From contig CALHUY010000032.1 in NCBI GenBank assembly GCA_938039295.1, forward strand, positions 1-39,378: 39,378 nt of DNA, read 5' to 3'. The DNA comes from an uncultured Solobacterium sp. (lineage in GTDB: Bacteria > Bacillota_I > Bacilli_A > Erysipelotrichales > Erysipelotrichaceae). Under the pieces are notes generated by a model. The model ran no database searches and was not told the origin of the DNA. It saw only the letters and a list, made by a program, of their open reading frames with translations. A program made the translations under genes and the position numbers. Within the stretch, counting starts at the first letter, position 1, and each line of letters opens with the position of its first letter. Positions 8,734 to 16,225 of this stretch are shown piece after piece.

Positions 8734-10767
8734 ATGACTACATTTAAAGAGATATATAAGAGAATTTATGCAGCATGGTTAGGAAAGAATATTGGAATAC
8801 GCTTAGGTGCACCAATCGAATCATGGTCTGGTCCAGAAGTACGCAAATGCTATCAACCGATTACAGATTATCTGACAGATTATTCTCAGTTTGCTGCTGA
8901 CGATGATGCTAATGGCCCATTATTTTTTGCGGATGTTATGAAATATCATTCTTTTGAAGATGTAACAGAACAAGATATGGCAAATAATCTTCTGAATGTA
9001 GTCCCATACGAAAAAGGTTTTTTCTGGTGGGGAGGAAAAGGTATTTCTACAGAACATACCGCATGGTTAAACCTGATCAATCATATTGACGCTCCCCTTT
9101 CTGGTTCTAGTAAACAAAACTCAAGAGCTGTCTCCGAGCAAATCGGTGGTCAAATCTTTAGCGATTGCTGGGGATACCTAGCGTTAGATAAACCAGAAAT
9201 TGCAGTTTCATTAGCAAAAAAAATGAGTAGTGTTACTCATGATCTTGACGGGATTGAAGGTGGTAAATTTGTGGCAGTATGTATATCCCTTGCTTGGCAT
9301 ATTCAGGATGCTAGAGAACTGATTACTACCGCATTAAAATATCTCAACCAAAATTCAAACTATACAAAATTAATTCGAGAAATGTTAGACTTCCATCTTC
9401 AATATCCAAATGAACCAGAAAAATGCCTTGCATATATTGAAGACAGGCACAGTTACGATAACTACGAAGGTCTTTGTCACATATTACCAAATACAGCGAT
9501 TATGCTATATGGCATGCTGTATGGAAACAATGAGTTTGATCGTACGATGCAGTTAATTGCTGAGGCAGGTAGAGATACCGATTGCAATTTAGGAAATGTC
9601 GGTTCGATAATGGCAATGATGGTTGGACTAGAAAATATCGATGAGAAATGGATTAAACCAATGAATGATACCCTTTTATGTTCGTCATCGATTGGCTCAA
9701 AGAATATTACAACAATTTCTAAATCTGCGTATCATTTTGCAACACTAGCTTGCAAACTTCACGGTATTTCTTATCCTAGCGAAACAATTGGAAAACATAC
9801 TACAGATTTCTCTCTACCATATGCGACAAACGGTTTTAAAATTGAAACAAACCGTTATCATGCATGCAATTTACGCGTACAACAAAATCAATTAAAAGTA
9901 TGCTTAGATGACATTCTTCCAAATCAAGAATTTAAAATATACAAACACTGTTACTATCGTCCACAAGATGTGTATGATTGCCGCTATGAACCAGAGTTTT
10001 CCGCTATCATCGAACCCGGAGATATCATTCGCTGTTCTTTAGATAATCCAGAGTCTCTACCTATTGATACAGCAATATATGTCAAAGGATATTCAGGTAA
10101 AATTTATCACGGTGAGTTTACTCAAGATTTAAATTTAGAATACCAACCAAACACAAATGACATTCCCTATTTAGAATACGGATTATTAATACAAAGTCAG
10201 AATCGTATTCAGCGAAATTATTTCGCTGTAAATACCTTTGATGTCATAAAACAACCATCCTATGTCATTGACTTTTCTTCATTGAGTGTAGAAGATTGGG
10301 GATATGATATTGGATTAAAACAACATTATGGTATCTCAGGACTACGTCTTAATCGTGGTAATGCTACAATTCAACAGAATCAATTCCTATTAGATGCACA
10401 GAGTGAATTGAATTTTAGCGGACCAGATGTTTCCGTTCATCATATGTCTCTTTTATGGATTCCTCAAAATAACATTCACATACATATGTGTTATCAGTGG
10501 AATGGCTGCTATGATTACAAATCAATCGAAGTTGAGAATCAATCAGTATATTTAACCATTAACCTGAATCGAAACATAACACGCAAGTTAATCACATGCA
10601 TGAATGAAGAAGTAAAAATGCTTGCATTGAATTATGACCAACAAGCAGTCTATATTAATGGACAGAAGTTTGAACTAACCCTAACACTTGTTCCATCTTC
10701 AGTAGCAATTCTCAATGAAACAAAAACAGCTATCCAACTTATCAGTTGTAGAATCGAGGGAAAATGA
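8734..10767 (+). CDS. ADP-ribosylglycohydrolase-family protein with an uncharacterised C-terminal half
   Basis: The family cleaves N- or O-glycosidic bonds of ADP-ribose and related compounds with Mg2+ at conserved Asp residues. The N-terminal half (about 5-330) shows the fold's landmarks. An acidic cluster ADDDAN lies at 55-60, in the place of the usual TDDT. The C-terminal signature AGRDTDCNLGNVGSIMAM lies at 278-295 and matches the metal-binding GGDTDT-type motif. Residues about 340-677 form a second, probably beta-rich region that I do not recognise, possibly a carbohydrate-binding or regulatory part. There is no signal peptide, so the protein is cytoplasmic. The stop overlaps the nucleoside hydrolase start by 4 bases, so the two enzymes are probably made together and may act on one substrate series. 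Confidence 0.82.
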   Translation: MTTFKEIYKRIYAAWLGKNIGIRLGAPIESWSGPEVRKCYQPITDYLTDYSQFAADDDANGPLFFADVMKYHSFEDVTEQDMANNLLNVVPYEKGFFWWGGKGISTEHTAWLNLINHIDAPLSGSSKQNSRAVSEQIGGQIFSDCWGYLALDKPEIAVSLAKKMSSVTHDLDGIEGGKFVAVCISLAWHIQDARELITTALKYLNQNSNYTKLIREMLDFHLQYPNEPEKCLAYIEDRHSYDNYEGLCHILPNTAIMLYGMLYGNNEFDRTMQLIAEAGRDTDCNLGNVGSIMAMMVGLENIDEKWIKPMNDTLLCSSSIGSKNITTISKSAYHFATLACKLHGISYPSETIGKHTTDFSLPYATNGFKIETNRYHACNLRVQQNQLKVCLDDILPNQEFKIYKHCYYRPQDVYDCRYEPEFSAIIEPGDIIRCSLDNPESLPIDTAIYVKGYSGKIYHGEFTQDLNLEYQPNTNDIPYLEYGLLIQSQNRIQRNYFAVNTFDVIKQPSYVIDFSSLSVEDWGYDIGLKQHYGISGLRLNRGNATIQQNQFLLDAQSELNFSGPDVSVHHMSLLWIPQNNIHIHMCYQWNGCYDYKSIEVENQSVYLTINLNRNITRKLITCMNEEVKMLALNYDQQAVYINGQKFELTLTLVPSSVAILNETKTAIQLISCRIEGK

Positions 10768-11699
10768 TAAAGAAAAAATATGTACTCATTGATTGCGACC
10801 CAGGACATGATGACGTTATGGCAATCCTTTCAGCGATTGCTAATCCAGATAACTTTCATATCTTAGGTATTACAACTGTATGCGGAAATAATTTACTCCC
10901 TTTGATTACAGAGAACATGTTAAATGTTCTAGAGTATATCCATAGAGAAGATATCCCCGTATGTATGGGAGCAGATAAACCACTAGTTTATCCACCCTCT
11001 CCACAGGCAGCACATGGATACAACGGTCTAGAAGGATTCGAGTTTCCAAAACTGACTATTAAATCAATAGATCAAAACGTTATTACATTTATGAAAGATA
11101 AAATTCTTTCATCCCCAGAACCAGTAACCATCATGGCTCTAGCTCCTTTAACAAATATTGCTACACTTCTAAATGAAGAACCAACACTTATCAGCCATAT
11201 AGAACAAATTGTTGTCATGGGTGGTTCTTGGTATAGAGGTAATGTTATTCCACATGCTGAGTTTAATATTTATGCAGACCCTCATGCCGCAAAGGAAGTA
11301 TTCTCTGGCAAAGTACCGACTGTCATTATTCCACTTGAATGTTGCGATGATTGTACGATTAGTGAAGAGACTATTCAAAGTTGGATGAAAGATAAACGCT
11401 ATCTAACAAAAATGGTTGGAGGTATTATGGATTTCTTTGCAATCTATGGACGAAAGCACCAACGCACAAGACATACTATCTTTGATTTAGCAGTTGCAGA
11501 ATACTTACTACAGCCAGAAATCTTCCAAGGTGAATACTGTGATTGTAAAGTTATCCTAACTGGAGAAGAAACTAGAGGACAAACTATATTTACTCCTAAT
11601 CCAAATAGTAAAATTCTTGTCTTAAAACATGCAGACACAAATCGATTCGAACAACAAATTATCGCAGATATTAATCAGCTCGCAAACCAGATAAAGTAA
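10764..11699 (+). CDS. Inosine-uridine-preferring nucleoside hydrolase family protein
   Basis: Hydrolyses the N-glycosidic bond of nucleosides to ribose and base. The hallmark metal-binding motif is present as DCDPGHDD at residues 9-16. MALAPLTNIA (about 115-124) and VVMGGSW (about 150-156) follow the family pattern, and NIYADPHAA (about 167-175) is the conserved ligand-binding segment. The 311-aa length is typical. It has no signal peptide. It is coupled to the upstream ADP-ribosylglycohydrolase by an ATGA overlap. Substrate class (purine, pyrimidine or nonspecific) cannot be told from the sequence. Confidence 0.92.
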   Translation: MIKKKYVLIDCDPGHDDVMAILSAIANPDNFHILGITTVCGNNLLPLITENMLNVLEYIHREDIPVCMGADKPLVYPPSPQAAHGYNGLEGFEFPKLTIKSIDQNVITFMKDKILSSPEPVTIMALAPLTNIATLLNEEPTLISHIEQIVVMGGSWYRGNVIPHAEFNIYADPHAAKEVFSGKVPTVIIPLECCDDCTISEETIQSWMKDKRYLTKMVGGIMDFFAIYGRKHQRTRHTIFDLAVAEYLLQPEIFQGEYCDCKVILTGEETRGQTIFTPNPNSKILVLKHADTNRFEQQIIADINQLANQIK

Positions 11700-11740
11700 A
11701 AAGTCATGTACTCATGATGAAGTACACGACTTTTTATTTT
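11697..11740. terminator. Bidirectional terminator between convergent nucleoside hydrolase and histidine kinase genes
   Basis: A 13-bp inverted repeat (11700-11712 with 11721-11733) with an 8-base loop has T-rich runs on both sides. The single imperfect pair is A-C in plus-strand RNA but a G-U wobble in minus-strand RNA, so it should work somewhat better for the kinase operon. The repeat overlaps the end of both genes. Confidence 0.82.
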
Positions 11741-13191
11741 ACAATTGGAAATTCAAACCAGAATGTACTGCCTTCTCCAAGATCACTGATAACACCATAT
11801 TTAGCATCATGTAGCTCAAGTATCTCTTTGACAATTGCTAAACCGATACCAGAACCATTTGATACACGTACATGTTCCTTATCAATCTTATAATAGCGAT
11901 CCCAAATCTTAGCAATATCTTCTTTCGCAATCCCTTCACCAAAGTCTTGTATTTCTACACGCACTATATCATCCTTACGTATTTCACGAACGATAATATG
12001 CTTTTTATCACCGCTATAGTTAATTGCATTTGTCATAAAGTTATTAAACACTTGTTCAATACGTTTGATATCTGCGTTGATGATTGCTTCATCAGCTAAC
12101 TCAGTATCAATTGTGAAACCTTCTTGCATGTGATAAACATCATACTTTTGTAGTTGTGTATACAGAACTTTTGTTAAATCAAAATTTTCTTTTTCTAGTT
12201 GAATCTTTTCTTCCTGTAATTTTGATAAATCTAACAAGTCATTGACAAGTGCATTTAGCCGTTTGGATTCATCAATAATGACTTGAATATTCTCATCCGT
12301 CTTCTCTTCTGGAAGATCTTTCATCATCTCTCCATAACCAGAAATCATCGTTAATGGCGTACGTAAATCATGTGATACATTCGCAATTAAATCACGTTTC
12401 GCTTTGTCAGCCTTTTGAATATCCTCAGCAGCTGTTAATAATGTATCGTTTAATTCTTCTGCTTCTCGATAGTTTTGTACTGTAACACGTTCATATTTAC
12501 CCTCTGGCAATGACTTAGCAGATTGATTGATTAAAATTAATGGACGCGCAATTGTACGGTACATGATATACGTTAGCACTAGTACTGCAACCAAGATAAT
12601 TGCAGAGATATACCACATTTGCATCGACAATGTTTTCTTTGTTGTAGAAATTGGTGTGATATTACTATAAACCATGACAATTGATTTATTGCCATCGTGG
12701 TCATTAATAATACGTGTATACGTAATATTACGGAAACGTTCACCATTGGTTGGTGTAATCAAGTTTGTATCTTGTACAACCATTGATTCACCCTTACCAC
12801 TATTCTCCGCATTTGCTATCTGCGTTAGAATTTCATTGGAAGACATCTTGTATAAACGACAACCTAGATTTCCACTATTGGATTCAAAGTACGTATCTTC
12901 ATACGTACCTGGAAAGATATTGGATTCTCGTAAAACACGAATGCATGTTTCATTAGTCTCTTGAACAATGTTGATATATTCTTCAATATCATCCGCATCA
13001 TCTTTTTCTTTTACGAGATTCACTACCGCATTGGATACATTCTCTACCGTACGTTTCTTACTTGCCTCGTACATCGGCTCCAGTAATATAGCCTGAAATA
13101 TAAATACGATGGCCACAAGTACAAATGAGAATACAGAAAGATATAAACCAATCTTCCAACGAAGACTAATATTCTTTTTTGTTTTAGGCAT
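11734..13191 (-). CDS. Sensor histidine kinase (two-component system 1)
   Basis: Membrane sensor kinase of 485 aa. It has a first membrane helix at about 14-36, an extracellular domain of roughly 155 residues, a second helix at about 193-213 and a HAMP linker. The HisKA domain carries the phosphorylated His in SHDLRTPL (His274). The ATPase domain has N box NNFMTNAINYS and G boxes DFGEG and GSGIGLAI. The sensor domain has two Cys (83 and 111) that could form a disulfide. The start at 13191 overlaps the regulator stop by 8 bases. The frame extends to a TTG at 13215, whose ribosome site would be too close. The ligand is unknown. Confidence 0.88.
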   Translation of the reverse strand: MPKTKKNISLRWKIGLYLSVFSFVLVAIVFIFQAILLEPMYEASKKRTVENVSNAVVNLVKEKDDADDIEEYINIVQETNETCIRVLRESNIFPGTYEDTYFESNSGNLGCRLYKMSSNEILTQIANAENSGKGESMVVQDTNLITPTNGERFRNITYTRIINDHDGNKSIVMVYSNITPISTTKKTLSMQMWYISAIILVAVLVLTYIMYRTIARPLILINQSAKSLPEGKYERVTVQNYREAEELNDTLLTAAEDIQKADKAKRDLIANVSHDLRTPLTMISGYGEMMKDLPEEKTDENIQVIIDESKRLNALVNDLLDLSKLQEEKIQLEKENFDLTKVLYTQLQKYDVYHMQEGFTIDTELADEAIINADIKRIEQVFNNFMTNAINYSGDKKHIIVREIRKDDIVRVEIQDFGEGIAKEDIAKIWDRYYKIDKEHVRVSNGSGIGLAIVKEILELHDAKYGVISDLGEGSTFWFEFPIVK

Positions 13192-13867
13192 CAACTTTTT
13201 CAAAACGATAGCCAACTCCTCTCAACGTAATAATATACTTTGCATAATCACCTAAGTTTTTACGCAATAGCTTTATATGAGTATCAAGAGTACGATCATC
13301 TCCAAAGAAGTCATAACCCCAAACATTTTGTAAGAGCTGTTCACGTGTCAACGCAATACCTTTATTTTTTACAAGATAGACAAGTAATTCATATTCTTTT
13401 GGAGATAACTGGATACGTTGACCTTCAATTGTTACGGTGCGTGCAGAATAGTCAATTACCATGTCATCAACTTTAAACTGTTCATTTAATACAGCCTCAA
13501 CTGGTTTAGTTCTTTTCAAGATGGCATGAATACGCATCATTAACTCTTTGGAAGAGAATGGTTTTACAACATAATCATCAACACCAACATCAAAACCATG
13601 AATACGATCATATTCCTCACCTAATGCAGATAATAGAATAAATGGTAATTGTGGCTTTATCTTTTTAATTTCTTTCACTGCTGAAAAGCCATCCAAATGA
13701 GGCATCATAATATCCATGACAACAAGATCATAGTTATTCTTTTCGCATAGTTCTACAGCTTCCATACCATCCGCAGCTTCAGCTGTTTCAAAACCTTCAT
13801 GTCTTGCGTATTTGATAATCAGTTCGCGAATCTTCGCTTCATCATCTACAATCAAAATCTTTGTCAT
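13184..13867 (-). CDS. OmpR/PhoB-family response regulator (two-component system 1)
   Basis: DNA-binding partner of the downstream kinase. The receiver domain (about 1-120) has the acidic pocket (IVDDE) and phospho-acceptor Asp52 in MDIMMP, with Lys in VVKPFS near 103. A winged-helix domain follows at 130-227, ending RGVGYRFEKVDA, typical of this family. The ATG at 13867 has an excellent AAGGAGG site 7 bases upstream. It lies 56 bases after mrp, and that gap holds a tandem repeat that could be its own binding site. It closely resembles the second regulator in this window (about 29.2-29.8 kb), especially in the DNA-binding part (FFGDDRTLDTHIK). Confidence 0.92.
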   Translation of the reverse strand: MTKILIVDDEAKIRELIIKYARHEGFETAEAADGMEAVELCEKNNYDLVVMDIMMPHLDGFSAVKEIKKIKPQLPFILLSALGEEYDRIHGFDVGVDDYVVKPFSSKELMMRIHAILKRTKPVEAVLNEQFKVDDMVIDYSARTVTIEGQRIQLSPKEYELLVYLVKNKGIALTREQLLQNVWGYDFFGDDRTLDTHIKLLRKNLGDYAKYIITLRGVGYRFEKVDA

Positions 13868-13900
13868 GGAATATCCTCCTTATGCGTATCTTAGTAAAGT

Positions 13901-13921
13901 TATGTGAATACTATGTGAATA
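13901..13921 (-). promoter_or_regulatory. 11-bp-period tandem direct repeat before the response regulator gene (likely OmpR-type operator)
   Basis: TATGTGAATA occurs twice, at 13901-13910 and 13912-13921, exactly 11 bp apart in the 56-base gap between mrp and the regulator gene. OmpR/PhoB-family regulators bind tandem half-sites at this spacing, so autoregulation is a reasonable inference. Confidence 0.55.
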
Positions 13922-13923
13922 GT

Positions 13924-14751
13924 TTAAATACTTTCAATGAATTCTGCTACAACATCTAATTCTGGTACAACCACTTCATCGATGCTACCCTTATCTGCAG
14001 CAGCTGGAATCTCTGGATTCATTGGAATCTGTGCAAGTAATGGCAAGTGATACTTCTTTGCCACTTCGTGTGCATGTGACTTACCAAAGACATAAATCTT
14101 CTCATCACAGTTAGGACATTGAACATAAGACATATTCTCAATAAGACCTAATACCTTGATATTCATCATAGATGCCATGTTAATGGCCTTCTCAACTACC
14201 ATCGATACTAAATCCTGTGGACTTGTCACGACGATAATTCCATCAAGTGGTACAGATTGGAATAATGTTAATGGAACATCACTTGTTCCTGGAGGCATAT
14301 CTACAAACATGTAATCTACTGCTTCCCATAATACTTCTGAATAGAACTGTTGCAAAATAGAAGCTACCATTGGACCACGCCAGATAACTGGTGTCTCATC
14401 CTTATCTAGCAACATATTAGATGAAATTAACTGCATTCCATTCTTTGTAATTGCTGGATAAATAGTACCCTTAAAGCCTTCTGCCTTTGATGTAACTCCA
14501 AAAGACTTGCCTTGGGATGGACCTGTGATATCGCCATCTAATACAGCTACTCGATGATTTCTCTTTTGCATCATAGATGCTAGCATCGACGTCACAAATG
14601 ACTTACCTACTCCACCCTTACCTGATACAATACCGATTACTTTCTTGACGCTTGCGCCCTCATGTAATTCAAATTTCTCAATACCTTTTTTATTAGGCAT
14701 ACGGAAGCCATAATCTTCCGGTGTTTTTCCTTTTGCATTTCTTTCACTCAT
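13924..14751 (-). CDS. mrp: Mrp/ApbC-family P-loop ATPase (Fe-S cluster carrier)
   Basis: Cytoplasmic ATPase thought to carry and deliver iron-sulfur clusters (SalA in B. subtilis is a divergent relative). The deviant Walker A GKGGVGKS lies near residues 40-47 and the P-loop partner DMPPGTSD near 147-154. A CPNC pair (CxxC, about 205-208) is the cluster-binding site shared by two subunits. The 275-aa length fits forms lacking the N-terminal DUF59 domain. The ATG at 14751 is chosen because AGAGGTG precedes it at good spacing. GTG 14760 and ATG 14757 lie too close to that site. It is divergent from purA and first in an apparent operon with the two-component genes. Confidence 0.9.
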   Translation of the reverse strand: MSERNAKGKTPEDYGFRMPNKKGIEKFELHEGASVKKVIGIVSGKGGVGKSFVTSMLASMMQKRNHRVAVLDGDITGPSQGKSFGVTSKAEGFKGTIYPAITKNGMQLISSNMLLDKDETPVIWRGPMVASILQQFYSEVLWEAVDYMFVDMPPGTSDVPLTLFQSVPLDGIIVVTSPQDLVSMVVEKAINMASMMNIKVLGLIENMSYVQCPNCDEKIYVFGKSHAHEVAKKYHLPLLAQIPMNPEIPAAADKGSIDEVVVPELDVVAEFIESI

Positions 14752-14858
14752 TTTCATCACCTCTTTCCCTATTCTACTATAAACACTGATAATTTTTCTC
14801 TATTTTGCCTATATTCAAGATATATATGATATTATTGTTGCGTTAAAGGAGATATATC

Positions 14859-16145
14859 ATGTCAGGATATGTAGTTGTAGGTTCCCAATGGGGCGATGAA
14901 GGAAAAGGAAAAGTCGTCGATTTACTAGGAACTAACGTCAATATGGTAGTCCGTTTCCAAGGTGGTAATAATGCAGGACATACCGTTGTCGTGAATAATA
15001 AAAAGATCATTTTACACTTATTACCATCAGGTATTTTAAACGCTGATGCCACATGCATTATTGGCCCTGGCGTTGTCGTTAATCTATCTGTGCTATTTAA
15101 GGAAATTGAAACATTAGAATCTCAAGGTTTTACATGTAATCACCTAAAAATTAGTGACCGTGCTCATCTCATCATGCCATATCATGTAAAGATTGATGAA
15201 TTACAAGAGTTACGAGCAGGTGCTGGTAAGATTGGAACAACAAAGAATGGTATTGGTCCATGCTATGCAGATAAATATACACGTATTGGTATTCGTGTTT
15301 GTGATTTACGTGATTGGGATGTATTCCAAGAAAAATTAAAGATCGTTCTTGCACAAAAGAATGAAGAAATTGTTAAACTCTTTAATTCAGAACCATTTGA
15401 TTACGATGAAATGGTTGCTACATTCAAAGAATATAGAGAACGTCTACTACCAATGATTTGTGATGCGACAGATAAAATCAACAAGGCGTTAGACGCAAAA
15501 CAAGTTGTTTTATTTGAAGGTGCACAAGCGAACATGTTGGATATCAACTATGGTACATATCCATATGTAACCTCCTCATCCCCTACAGCTGCAGGTGTAT
15601 GTGAAGGTGCTGGTGTATCTCCACGTAAATTAGACCATATCATTGGTGTAACAAAGGCATACTCCACACGTGTTGGTGAAGGACCATTCGTTACTGAGTT
15701 ACAAGGTGATGAAGCCCATGCCCTTCGTGAAAAAGGTTTTGAATATGGTGCTACAACAGGAAGACCACGTCGTGTTGGTTGGTTAGACTTACCAGTCGTA
15801 CGCCAAGCAGTGCTCATAAACGGTCTAACAGAGATGGCTCTTACAAAACTAGATATTCTAACAGGCTATGAAAAGTTACCTGTATGTGTAGGATATGAAA
15901 TCGAAGGCAAGGAATATGATACAGTTCCTGCATCTCTAAAAGACTATGCAAAAGCAAAACCAGTTTACAAATACTTTGATGGCTGGACTGAAGATATTTC
16001 GAATGCTAGAACATTTGATGAGTTACCTGCTAACTGTCAAAAGTATGTACGCTTCATCGAAGAATATACAGGTACAAAGTTCTGCTTAGTATCTGTAGGA
16101 CCAGATCGTAACGCAAATATCGTATTAAGAGATATTCTGAAATAG
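14859..16145 (+). CDS. purA: Adenylosuccinate synthetase
   Basis: Joins IMP and aspartate with GTP to form adenylosuccinate, the first committed step to AMP. The N-terminal GTP-binding segment GSQWGDEGKGK (8-18), the GGNNAGHT motif (about 36-43) and the signature GIGPCYADK are all present. The 428-aa length is standard. The ATG is preceded by AAAGGAG. The upstream 100 bases are shared with divergent mrp and contain an AT-rich stretch with possible -10 elements (TATGAT at 14825-14830) but no clear -35. It is a single-gene unit with its own terminator. purB lies 1.8 kb away on the other strand. Confidence 0.97.
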   Translation: MSGYVVVGSQWGDEGKGKVVDLLGTNVNMVVRFQGGNNAGHTVVVNNKKIILHLLPSGILNADATCIIGPGVVVNLSVLFKEIETLESQGFTCNHLKISDRAHLIMPYHVKIDELQELRAGAGKIGTTKNGIGPCYADKYTRIGIRVCDLRDWDVFQEKLKIVLAQKNEEIVKLFNSEPFDYDEMVATFKEYRERLLPMICDATDKINKALDAKQVVLFEGAQANMLDINYGTYPYVTSSSPTAAGVCEGAGVSPRKLDHIIGVTKAYSTRVGEGPFVTELQGDEAHALREKGFEYGATTGRPRRVGWLDLPVVRQAVLINGLTEMALTKLDILTGYEKLPVCVGYEIEGKEYDTVPASLKDYAKAKPVYKYFDGWTEDISNARTFDELPANCQKYVRFIEEYTGTKFCLVSVGPDRNANIVLRDILK

Positions 16146-16151
16146 TCATTG

Positions 16152-16182
16152 AATCCATATCACTTTCTGATATGGATTTTTT
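16152..16182 (+). terminator. Rho-independent terminator of purA
   Basis: A perfect 11-bp stem (AATCCATATCA / TGATATGGATT) with a 5-base loop and a T-run starts 6 bases after the purA stop. Confidence 0.92.
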
Positions 16183-16186
16183 CATA

Positions 16187-16220
16187 TAAAAAGTCGACAG
16201 AATATTTCTATCGACTTTCT
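16187..16220 (-). terminator. Rho-independent terminator of the surface protein gene
   Basis: On the minus strand an 8-bp stem (AAAGTCGA / TCGACTTT, with extra pairing inside) is followed by TTTTT. It lies 6 bases beyond the stop of the surface protein gene. Confidence 0.8.
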
Positions 16221-16225
16221 TAGTT

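Noticed and set aside
13184..13867. Assigning VicR/PhoP/ArlR names to the response regulators
   Set aside because: The family is clear but the two paralogues and unknown kinase ligands make a specific symbol unsupported.
14843..15058. Antisense open frames within purA (also 15172-15354 and 15548-15817)
   Set aside because: They lie wholly opposite the strongly conserved purA sequence, with no ribosome sites and no recognisable protein features.
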